A stretch of DNA of 64,000 bases, taken from the NCBI RefSeq assembly GCF_014884995.1, contig NZ_JABMII010000005.1, positions 78,580 through 142,579 on the forward strand. The letters run 5' to 3'. Numbering within the stretch: position 1 is the stretch's first letter; each line of letters starts with the position of its first letter. Positions 58,775 through 64,000 of this stretch are shown here, in pieces. This DNA comes from Spirabiliibacterium pneumoniae (lineage in GTDB: Bacteria > Pseudomonadota > Gammaproteobacteria > Enterobacterales > Pasteurellaceae). The notes below the pieces were generated by a model. That model made no database searches and was not told the DNA's origin. It saw nothing but the letters and a program-made list of their open reading frames with translations. The position numbers and the translations under genes were made by a program.

Positions 58775-59019
58775 TTCTTAATCTCCTTTAATGCTTTGGC
58801 TAGGTTGTCTATATCACTGTCTAACGATTTGATAGTGTCGAATAGCAAGTTGTGCACTGCTTCAATACCGCCTTTTAGGCCTCTGCTATCTAAATCCGCT
58901 TGAAAATCCTCGTCGCAATGGCCTATTTTTTCTAACATCAAATAAATCACACTGTATGCCATATCAAGTGAATTAGCCGTGTGTTTTAGGCTCGTTAAGC
59001 AACCTTCAACGTTACGCAT
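58771..59019 (-). CDS. Small helical protein of unknown function (element operon)
   Basis: An 82-residue acidic protein (SLKHTANSLDMAYSVIYLML; LFDTIKSLDSDIDNLAKALK). No family recognised, but its size and helices resemble the next gene, so the two may be diverged copies. The ATG at 59019 follows GGGGG and overlaps the end of the Ash/Icd-like frame by eight bases. Confidence 0.68.
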   Translation of the reverse strand: MRNVEGCLTSLKHTANSLDMAYSVIYLMLEKIGHCDEDFQADLDSRGLKGGIEAVHNLLFDTIKSLDSDIDNLAKALKEIKK

Positions 59020-59632
59020 AAGCACCCCCTAAGCCAAAAATAGGCGCAAGTGTGGCGGTGTTTGTAGGGTTAAAGTGCGGTCTTGCCGTGTGGGATTGTT
59101 GAGAAATACCGCTTGAATGTCGGCTGCGGTTGCCGTGTAAGGTTTTAGTAGTCATGGTGTGATTGCTCGCAATAATGTTAATCAACTTATCGCTTGAGTG
59201 GTGCGATAAGGGTTCAACTACTGCCTTACAACAGCCCGCATTATTCGTACGGTTTCCCGTCTTATTTCTGCGTGTCGCCCTTATCGCAAATTCTGAATAG
59301 CCTGCGGTGTGAATTGCTCCGCAATCTTGATGAACTTGAGATAAAAAAATGCCGCTTGAGTAACGCCTGCGGTCTGCGCGTAAGGTTGTAGTGGGCGCAA
59401 TACTAACCGCACTTTGGGATTTTGTAAAGCGTGATGTTGTCATAGCGCCCCCCCCTGCCACTAAAGTGCGGTTGGTCTTTGCGCTGTCAGGCAATTGGCC
59501 AACAAGGGTGAGAACGTAATCACGCGCCAAAAGTGCGCGGGCTTGGGTTTCGGATTGAGCTTGTACGCGAAATTGCTCAAGCAAAGTGCGGTTGTAGTGC
59601 TGGCGTGATACGCCGACGAATTGATAAATCAT
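59012..59632 (-). CDS. Icd-like protein, probable separate product of the internal start
   Basis: Starting at the ATG at 59632 with GGAG eight bases before it, a 206-residue product MIYQFVGVSRQHYNRTLL is made. Residues about 16-46 match the Icd-like core (QARALLARDYVLTLVG). In P4 the Icd protein inhibits host cell division when overproduced; whether this one does is unknown. The rest, after a run of Gs, is a low-complexity Arg/Ser/Thr region with an internal near-repeat (RRRYSSGI and RSRHSSGI). Confidence 0.5.
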   Translation of the reverse strand: MIYQFVGVSRQHYNRTLLEQFRVQAQSETQARALLARDYVLTLVGQLPDSAKTNRTLVAGGGAMTTSRFTKSQSAVSIAPTTTLRADRRRYSSGIFLSQVHQDCGAIHTAGYSEFAIRATRRNKTGNRTNNAGCCKAVVEPLSHHSSDKLINIIASNHTMTTKTLHGNRSRHSSGISQQSHTARPHFNPTNTATLAPIFGLGGAYA

Positions 59633-60397
59633 AGCGATTGCTCCAGTTGTTAAAATTGGGCTATCGCTTGGCTTTCCACGGCTTAGGCGATAGCGTGCAA
59701 CGGGGTGGAAAACCGCTCCAACTGGTAAACGGCCAACCCCTAAGGGTTGCCCGCTACACGCTACCATTGAGAGAATAACCGCACTTTGACGGCTTTCTTT
59801 AGGTGTGTGTGCGCTACGCATAAAAAAACACGCGTTAATTGGCGTGCATTTATACGCCAGTTGGGTGTTCAGCTTTCCACGGCTGGCACCAGAATTTGCT
59901 AGTGCATTGGTAAAATACAACAAAATAGGTTTTGCTGTAAAGCAGTTTAGACTACTTTTTTGCGAGAAGAGAAAATTAGGGCGTGGTATGTGATAAATCA
60001 TAGCGATTGCTCCACAAGTAATAAATTTTAGTGAAGTTACCGCTAAAGTTTCGAGGCTTGGGCGGTAACGTGTAACGGGCTCGAAAACTGCGACTTGTGG
60101 AACACAGCAAAGGGCAAAACCTTTCCCGCCACACGCTACCATTGAATGAACAACCGCACGGTTAAACCGTGGGCTTTCTTTGGATGTGCGCATGCTACGC
60201 ATAAAAAAACACGCTAGTTTTGGCGTGTCATTATACGCCACAAGTTTAGTGTTCGAGTTTCGAGGCTCGGCGGTTGATTTTGCAACCGCACGGATAAAAT
60301 ACGATAAAGTAATCGTGTCTGTAAAGTGATTTAGATCAAATTTTGCTGATTGTGTGCATATTTCCACAATACGCACTAAAAGTGTGCTAATATTCAT
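59012..60397 (-). CDS. Ash/Icd-like multi-module reading frame with nested starts
   Basis: A single open frame of 461 codons that is probably read as several overlapping proteins. In-frame ATGs occur at 60397, 60001, 59632, 59443 and 59155 (residues 1, 133, 256, 319, 415). Those at 60001 and 59632 share the same leader GGAGCAATCGCTATG. The segment after 59632, FRVQAQSETQARALLARDYV, resembles the Icd-like cell-division inhibitors of P4-type satellites. The two modules before it are repeats of each other (FFMRS...KES..., SMVAC.G..., GAIAMIY). Composition is rich in Arg, Ser, Thr, Ala and Cys and unusual for a normal globular protein, as is typical of the Ash family. Five uptake signals lie in its last 800 bases. 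Confidence 0.6.
   Translation of the reverse strand: MNISTLLVRIVEICTQSAKFDLNHFTDTITLSYFIRAVAKSTAEPRNSNTKLVAYNDTPKLACFFMRSMRTSKESPRFNRAVVHSMVACGGKGFALCCVPQVAVFEPVTRYRPSLETLAVTSLKFITCGAIAMIYHIPRPNFLFSQKSSLNCFTAKPILLYFTNALANSGASRGKLNTQLAYKCTPINACFFMRSAHTPKESRQSAVILSMVACSGQPLGVGRLPVGAVFHPVARYRLSRGKPSDSPILTTGAIAMIYQFVGVSRQHYNRTLLEQFRVQAQSETQARALLARDYVLTLVGQLPDSAKTNRTLVAGGGAMTTSRFTKSQSAVSIAPTTTLRADRRRYSSGIFLSQVHQDCGAIHTAGYSEFAIRATRRNKTGNRTNNAGCCKAVVEPLSHHSSDKLINIIASNHTMTTKTLHGNRSRHSSGISQQSHTARPHFNPTNTATLAPIFGLGGAYA
59448..59455 (-). repeat. Run of eight Gs inside the Ash/Icd-like frame
   Basis: Eight consecutive Cs on the plus strand give G8 on the coding strand, encoding Ala-Gly-Gly-Gly-Ala. It lies five bases upstream of the in-frame ATG at 59443 and so is also its ribosome site. 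Loss or gain of one base would shift the frame. Confidence 0.7.
59632..60330 (-). repeat. Tandem duplication of an Ash-like module
   Basis: Two modules of roughly 320-370 bases follow one another in the same frame. They share the leader and start (at 60001 and 59632), the block GCTACGCATAAAAAAACACG (59813-59832 and about 60194-60213), ACGCTACCATTGA, and similar inverted-repeat borders. Overall similarity is partial, so the duplication is old. Confidence 0.65.
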
Positions 60398-60447
60398 AAC
60401 GTATCAATTGCCTTTTTGTTGAAAAGTGTGTTGTAAATCAGACAATA

Positions 60448-60471
60448 CCCCGTTTAGCGGGGTTTTTTATT
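60448..60471 (+). terminator. Plus-strand terminator between two minus-strand genes
   Basis: ACCCCG and CGGGGT form a stem around TTTAG, followed by T6 on the plus strand only. It lies just beyond the stop of the 128-residue gene, but points the opposite way, so it implies a transcript antisense to the operon or acts as a processing hairpin. Confidence 0.6.
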
Positions 60472-60853
60472 GCCTGTGCTTTTTGTTCAGTAACTCAAGT
60501 GCGCGCAATCTCCGCCGTGCAAGGGCTAATACGTTGCGATTTTCATTCGTAGGTGATAACTCATATCTACGCTGCAATCGCTCGATATATTCGCCCTGTA
60601 AGGTGATAACGTCCGCCAGTGGGTAAGGTTCATCATCACAATCTAGCGTCACTATTTTCAACAGTGGCTTGCCGCTCAAGTAATGGCTAATTGCTTCGCC
60701 TAGTAGGTTCAATTTCGCTAACTTGTTTTTTATCTGCGCGCCGTCCTTGGCATATTGCGCAAGCCGTGGAATATCTTTCACTTTTGCGCTTGCGTTGATG
60801 GTGGTGGACCTACCATTAAAGCGCGGTAATGCCTGCACGCGGTTATCACTCAT
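60467..60853 (-). CDS. Hypothetical protein of the element (basic)
   Basis: A 128-residue basic protein with a central DCDDEPYPLADVITLQGEYI and a C-terminal Arg-rich helix (NVLALARRRLRALELLNKKH). No family recognised. It may be a DNA-binding regulator by composition only. The start overlaps the preceding gene by eight bases. Confidence 0.68.
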   Translation of the reverse strand: MSDNRVQALPRFNGRSTTINASAKVKDIPRLAQYAKDGAQIKNKLAKLNLLGEAISHYLSGKPLLKIVTLDCDDEPYPLADVITLQGEYIERLQRRYELSPTNENRNVLALARRRLRALELLNKKHRQ

Positions 60854-61064
60854 CGTCGCTTTTCTCCAGTGTGTAACCTGCGAAGTACTTTCCGTTTTCG
60901 GTAATACTGTGGGTTTTAATTCGGTATCCCTCTTGGCGTAAGTCGTAAATCACTGCGCCTAGTCGAAAGCACCCAAAACGGCGTAAAGCGTCTAGTGGTG
61001 TCATCATTTCGCCTGCTTTAAGTGCGGTGAGTACTTGCTGTTTGTGTGTCAATTTGCCTTTCAT
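60846..61064 (-). CDS. Winged-helix DNA-binding protein (phage type)
   Basis: A 72-residue protein with a helix-turn-helix pattern: KQQVLTALKAGEMMTPLDAL and a recognition-type region ALRRFGCFRLGAVIYDLRQE, ending in the wing YRIKTHSITENGKYFAGYTL. Similar small proteins are common in Pasteurellaceae prophages, where they are thought to act as regulators. It starts 11 bases after the antirepressor gene. Confidence 0.78.
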   Translation of the reverse strand: MKGKLTHKQQVLTALKAGEMMTPLDALRRFGCFRLGAVIYDLRQEGYRIKTHSITENGKYFAGYTLEKSDDE

Positions 61065-61075
61065 TGGTTGTCTCC

Positions 61076-61825
61076 TTAACGTTCCAGTGTGCGCGCTGCC
61101 AGTTCGCTCAACCGCCCTTTGCGCTCGTGATAGTTCATATCAAGGTTGATTAATGCAGTGTTGGTGGTTTGCAGTAGGTTCAAAGCCTCAAGCTGTGGCT
61201 GGGTAAAGTAATCACGCACATTGCCTTTAATGCTGTGCTCTGATTTCCATTGCCGCACGTTTTGACCTAGCACAAGGCTATCTAGCATTTCGCTTTCGTT
61301 GCTGTAATGATGGGCTTTAATCGCTTTATTTTGGCGGGTGTAATAGTGCTTCAATGCGTCCGTCATTGCGTGTTGGTGGGTAACGCTTGCCAGTCGCGCG
61401 CTTGTTTTCTTGGCGAGTTCTTTATGCGCCTGTGGCACCAGTTCACGCAATGTGCTTTCAGCGTCAATGAAGTGCTGGCGAACAATACGCCCCATTGGTG
61501 TTTTTTCCAAAAGGCATAAATGCTTGGCCATATCAGGGGTGATAATGTATTCAATACCTCGTAAATTACCGCCTTTTTGATTCGCCCGTTTTGGCGTATC
61601 AATGGCGGTTTTTTGCACAGTGATATAATCTTGCTCTTTTAAAAAGCCAACTTCATCAATTCGCCCCTTAATCCAGTTAGAATAATCACGTCCAACTTGT
61701 AATGCTTTATGCAAATTGCGCGCATTCACGCCTTGAACAAGCTTATCTTTCACTGGGTAAGACTGCATAGCTAGCATAGAAACTAAATCAACGCTGGGCG
61801 CTGGTGCCGTCGTTAATTTTTCCAT
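61076..61825 (-). CDS. AntA/AntB-type phage antirepressor
   Basis: A 249-residue protein whose N-terminal domain (about 30-110) has the AntA/AntB pattern NARNLHKALQVGRDYSNWIK followed by DEVGFLKEQDYI and EYIITPDMAKHLCLLEKTPM. The C-terminal part is helical and basic, of a type seen in phage regulatory proteins. Antirepressors relieve a repressor, often inducing excision or replication. Start ATG at 61825 is preceded by GGAG. It follows alpA by two bases, so the two are coupled. Confidence 0.85.
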   Translation of the reverse strand: MEKLTTAPAPSVDLVSMLAMQSYPVKDKLVQGVNARNLHKALQVGRDYSNWIKGRIDEVGFLKEQDYITVQKTAIDTPKRANQKGGNLRGIEYIITPDMAKHLCLLEKTPMGRIVRQHFIDAESTLRELVPQAHKELAKKTSARLASVTHQHAMTDALKHYYTRQNKAIKAHHYSNESEMLDSLVLGQNVRQWKSEHSIKGNVRDYFTQPQLEALNLLQTTNTALINLDMNYHERKGRLSELAARTLER

Positions 61826-61827
61826 GA

Positions 61828-62046
61828 TTACGCTCCTTGGTTTGCTAATTTCTCAAGGTAAGCGTCAACCTCGTGCAGCCAAAAGCCTACACTGTTTTCA
61901 CCTAGGCGGATTTTTTTAGGAAAGTCTGCGCGGTAATGTTTGCTGTTTGGGTTAGTCCAGTTGTGAACAGTGGTTTTACTCACACCACATTTTTGTGCAG
62001 TACGAGCTAAACGAATGATTGATTTATCTGTGGTTGGTTCTACCAT
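61828..62046 (-). CDS. AlpA-family transcriptional regulator
   Basis: A 72-residue helix-turn-helix protein of the AlpA family: IIRLARTAQKCGVSKTTVHN as the DNA-binding helices and FPKKIRLGENSVGFWLHEVD as the typical second half. In P4-like satellites and E. coli PICIs, AlpA activates the integrase and excision. The ATG at 62046 has AGAGAGG ahead of it. Two operator-like repeats and a hairpin lie upstream. Confidence 0.88.
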   Translation of the reverse strand: MVEPTTDKSIIRLARTAQKCGVSKTTVHNWTNPNSKHYRADFPKKIRLGENSVGFWLHEVDAYLEKLANQGA

Positions 62047-62078
62047 ACATACCTCTCTTTATTGGTTAAAGGATATTT

Positions 62079-62100
62079 AGCGCAATTACTGCTTTGCGCT
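62079..62100. promoter_or_regulatory. Hairpin upstream of alpA
   Basis: AGCGCAA (62079-62085) and TTGCGCT (62094-62100) are a 7-base inverted repeat with an 8-base spacer, 33-54 bases upstream of the alpA start. It could be an operator or an mRNA hairpin. Confidence 0.45.
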
Positions 62101-62133
62101 TGGTTGTATGGTATGGAGTGGAATTTAGAAAAA

Positions 62134-62172
62134 GGGGAATATTCCCCTAAATGGTAGAATATTCCCCTAAAT
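62134..62172. promoter_or_regulatory. Duplicated operator-like sites upstream of alpA
   Basis: GGGGAATATTCCCC (62134-62147) is a perfect 14-base palindrome. GAATATTCCCCTAAAT occurs at 62137-62152 and again, exactly 20 bases on, at 62157-62172, the spacing of two helical turns. The likely binder is AlpA or another element regulator. Confidence 0.65.
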
Positions 62173-62194
62173 AATCATCTATGCCTACAAGGCT

Positions 62195-63118
62195 TTACAC
62201 TGCCTCGATTTTTAGGTCTGATATATCTATGTCTTTGATCCATGCGTCAAGTGTGCGGCCTGTTGTAGGTATTCTATATCCTGCCACATCAAAAGCCTTT
62301 TGAATTTCCCCGTTGGAATATTTTATGCCCTGTTTTGGGTCAAACTCACTAATATTGCTTCTAGGGTTTTCTGCTACGTCCTCGCTAAATGATACGGCTA
62401 ATAATGCCTTGATAAACCTTGCCTGCGCATTAACTGTTTTTGTTGACGCCGTATTATTTCTAGCTTTTAGCGTCTCTATTTCTGCTTTTAATTTTTCAAT
62501 TTCAGCCTTTGAGATCCTGTAATATTCTCTTGCTTTTTCTAGGCGTTCTTCAGCGTCATTTTTTGCTGATATAGCTTGGTCTGCGTGTGTGCGTAATTGC
62601 TGAGCCAGTAGTTCGCCATCTCTTGCTGCGCTCTTGGCTTCGTTTAGTTCATTTTGTAATTGGATAACTTTTAAATTTGCGTCGCTTAATTCAGAATTTA
62701 ATTTTTTATAGCTTTGTGCGGTTAATCCCTGCTTTAACTCTTCAGCGTGAAAAATGGTTGTTGGTCTATCTGTGGGATAGTTTTTCGAGATAAACGCTTT
62801 TAAATCCTTAAGCCAAAAATGACGGCGTTTGTGCGCAACAAGGTCACCGTCTTCACCGCCTCCGCCATGTTCTCTAACTGCTCTTAGCTCTCGATTATTA
62901 ACCGCTGCATTAAGTACTTTTGTTTTTTTCTCAAAGCAAGGGATATAGGGGTGTTTATAAATGCTTTGTGATACGTGAGTTATATTCCTCACTTCCTCCG
63001 CTAAATCTTCATATTTTACGCCACACCATAACAAAGCCGCTTCAGGTAAGGGGATTATCTCATAATCAATAACAGAACATTCAGGCAAGCTGTCATAGTA
63101 GTTGTTAGTTTTTGTCAC
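62195..63118 (-). CDS. Coiled-coil protein of the element, unknown function
   Basis: A 307-residue protein starting with GTG at 63118 behind the strong site AAAGGGG. The N-terminal 120 residues are mixed (YEIIPLPEAALLWCGVKYED; HKRRHFWLKDLKAFISK), a pattern often found at the start of Pasteurellaceae prophage proteins of unknown role. Residues about 130-225 form a long coiled coil (LNSELSDANLKVIQLQNELN; KAEIEKLKAEIETLKARN), and the C-terminal about 70 residues (IQKAFDVAGYRIPTTGRTLD) may be a small DNA- or protein-binding domain. No family is recognised. A structured leader lies upstream. Confidence 0.72.
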   Translation of the reverse strand: MTKTNNYYDSLPECSVIDYEIIPLPEAALLWCGVKYEDLAEEVRNITHVSQSIYKHPYIPCFEKKTKVLNAAVNNRELRAVREHGGGGEDGDLVAHKRRHFWLKDLKAFISKNYPTDRPTTIFHAEELKQGLTAQSYKKLNSELSDANLKVIQLQNELNEAKSAARDGELLAQQLRTHADQAISAKNDAEERLEKAREYYRISKAEIEKLKAEIETLKARNNTASTKTVNAQARFIKALLAVSFSEDVAENPRSNISEFDPKQGIKYSNGEIQKAFDVAGYRIPTTGRTLDAWIKDIDISDLKIEAV

Positions 63119-63138
63119 TAAACGCCCCTTTCACGTTG

Positions 63139-63220
63139 CCCTTTAAGTAGGTGGCGCACCAATAGCATAAAGGGTTTACTACGTTCGCAACGGTTAATTA
63201 CGCCGTTGCTAGGTGCGCCA
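63139..63220 (-). promoter_or_regulatory. Structured leader with mutually exclusive hairpins
   Basis: Three inverted repeats overlap here: CCCTTTA (63139-63145) with TAAAGGG (63168-63174); TGGCGCACC (63152-63160) with GGTGCGCCA (63212-63220); and GCAACGG (63187-63193) with CCGTTGC (63203-63209) inside the second. The first and second pairs cross, so they cannot form together in a simple fold. It is the leader of the coiled-coil gene, between its promoter and start codon. Confidence 0.55.
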
Positions 63221-63261
63221 TATTCGGTTAATGCTTGATTGCATTGTTTACTATTTAACTT

Positions 63262-63290
63262 ATTGTACAAATAAACAGTATTCAGCACAA
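63262..63290 (-). promoter_or_regulatory. Promoter of the accessory operon
   Basis: On the minus strand, TTGTGC (63290-63285) and TACAAT (63267-63262) are separated by 17 bases, with a start near 63,255. The TTATT...AATAA inverted repeat at 63260-63274 overlaps the -10 and could be a repressor site. Confidence 0.5.
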
Positions 63291-63345
63291 GCTAAAACGC
63301 TTATTTTCTCATCTATAATAACGGCTATTCGTTTTATTAATTATC

Positions 63346-63681
63346 TTAGTAACAAATAGATGTTTCATTTAATTTCCAGCGGCGACCCTGTTTATCTCGC
63401 CCATTATTATAATAACCTACCATTCCAATATCTAACTTGATAATTGATGCTTCACCTGGACCCCAAAAAATAACGCCATATTTACTGAGTGGGCTATAAC
63501 AAAAACTACAATTTGTTTTTTCTCCTAATTCATCGCCATCAATAAAAGTTGTTTCAACATCATATCCATGCGACCAGCCCTCATTAGTTTCATAGCTTAC
63601 GCACATCCTTTTAACTTCATAACAATAGGAATTTAATGAAACCATAAGTAAACATAAGCAAGATAATAATAAACGATACAT
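63346..63681 (-). CDS. Secreted cysteine-containing protein of unknown function
   Basis: A 111-residue exported protein. The N-terminal 19 or so residues are a signal peptide (YRLLLSCLCLLMVSLNSYC). The mature part has cysteines in VKRMCVSYE, NCSFCYS and ETSICY, enough for two disulfides, and aromatic- and Gly-rich segments (GVIFWGPGEASIIKLDIGMV; GYYNNGRDKQGRRWKLNE). No family recognised. The ATG at 63681 follows AGGA; a GTG at 63699 is the alternative. It is AT-rich compared with its neighbours, consistent with a recently acquired cargo gene. Confidence 0.75.
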   Translation of the reverse strand: MYRLLLSCLCLLMVSLNSYCYEVKRMCVSYETNEGWSHGYDVETTFIDGDELGEKTNCSFCYSPLSKYGVIFWGPGEASIIKLDIGMVGYYNNGRDKQGRRWKLNETSICY

Positions 63682-63703
63682 ACTGTTATTCCTGTTCACT
63701 AGA

Positions 63704-63865
63704 CTACAATGTGAACAATGCTATCAAACTATGTAATAAAAATTTTAGATCTTGATCACAAATTCTTGCTTTCTCGGCGTTATAGGCCTGCCTGTATGCC
63801 TCACTAGCGTTGCCTGTTTCTAGGTAAGCATTGCAGAAATTAATCCGTTTCTGCGTGAGTGCCAT
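63704..63865 (-). pseudogene. Fragment resembling the start of a phage terminase small subunit
   Basis: A 53-codon frame from the ATG at 63865 begins MALTQKRINFCNAYLETGNA followed by SEAYRQAYNAEKA. This is the N-terminal helix-turn-helix of the Terminase_2 family, which recognises cos/pac DNA. After about residue 33 the similarity ends (RICDQDLKFLL) and the frame stops at residue 53, far short of the usual 140-180. It looks like a truncated terS joined to unrelated sequence near 63,765. Confidence 0.65.
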
Positions 63866-64000
63866 CTGTTCGGTTTCCTGTTCGGTTTAATTGTAAATTG
63901 GCGTTATTTCGGGCTTTAGGCGCGTTTTGCTGTTCGGTTTGGTGGTTGCCTATCTGCCGTGCTTTGCGCCTGTCTGTGGCGTTATTTTAGCGCAAATATT
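63866..64000. other. Right edge, no gene identified
   Basis: No start or complete frame can be recognised. A 30-40-codon frame on the minus strand with basic composition overlaps the terS-like start and may be the tail of a gene whose start lies outside or has been lost. CCGAACAG is repeated three times, near 63872, 63883 and 63934. Confidence 0.3.

Larger units (their letters stand above)
55500..64000. mobile_element. Phage satellite (P4/PICI-like) or prophage remnant, truncated by the window
   Basis: All genes here lie on the minus strand, most overlap each other, and many are of phage-satellite type: AlpA, AntA-like antirepressor, Ash/Icd-like frame, and a D5/P4-type SF3 helicase at the distal end. 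Core gene order ends cleanly at hemH. The satellite reading rests on the AlpA plus helicase combination and the lack of capsid or tail genes. No integrase or complete terminase is in view, so the element may continue to the right, or may be degraded. The exact left end is not fixed. Confidence 0.75.

Noticed and set aside
62195..63118. CRISPR or toxin-antitoxin system in the accessory region
   Set aside because: No regularly spaced repeats, no cas genes and no recognisable toxin-antitoxin pair were seen.

Overview
The window is a stretch of chromosome from a member of the Pasteurellaceae. The strongest evidence is the Haemophilus-type DNA uptake signal (AAGTGCGGT and its complement), present in dozens of copies, inside genes and as inverted pairs forming hairpins between genes. 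Gene content agrees: a P5-type OmpA, the ydiJ-menI-hemH cluster beside ompA, a MATE gene next to riboflavin synthase, and a surface-adhesin-E-like protein. I cannot fix the genus from sequence alone.

Positions 1-55,500 are mostly housekeeping. In order they hold: the start of a cold-shock gene, topA, ribE and a MATE exporter; the whole iron-sulfur assembly operon iscR-iscS-iscU-iscA-hscB-hscA-fdx with an IscR box; trmJ and a small secreted protein; copA with divergent cueR sharing a textbook CueR promoter; sspA-sspB; an alanine/lysine-rich repeat lipoprotein; dapD; the rlmN-pilW-rodZ-ispG-hisS-yfgM operon; an SDR dehydrogenase divergent from cysteine desulfidase cyuA; a ribosome hibernation factor; coaE-yacG; dgt, trhP and an SLC13 transporter; nrdR-ribD-degS-yfbR; hrpA; an ASCH protein; uvrB; a tRNA-Asn; a cation exchanger; ettA; elyC; metF with a MetJ operator; an AI-2E family permease; ompA; and ydiJ-menI-hemH. 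Many genes overlap or nearly abut, so translational coupling is likely.

From about 55,500 to the right edge is an accessory region, all on the minus strand. It looks like a phage satellite (P4-like or PICI-like) or a prophage remnant: a fragment resembling the start of a small terminase, a secreted cysteine-containing protein, a coiled-coil protein behind a structured leader, an AlpA regulator with duplicated operator-like sites, an AntA/AntB-type antirepressor, a winged-helix protein, an unusual Ash/Icd-like reading frame built from tandem modules with nested starts, four small overlapping genes, and a D5/P4-type SF3 helicase followed by iteron-like repeats. No integrase is visible, so the element probably continues beyond the window.

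The most promising undescribed items are: a candidate small RNA of about 57 nt between coaE and dgt; the leader with mutually exclusive hairpins upstream of the accessory operon; the in-frame Ash/Icd module array with a run of eight Gs; and a DnaA-box-bearing AT-rich gap between uvrB and tRNA-Asn.
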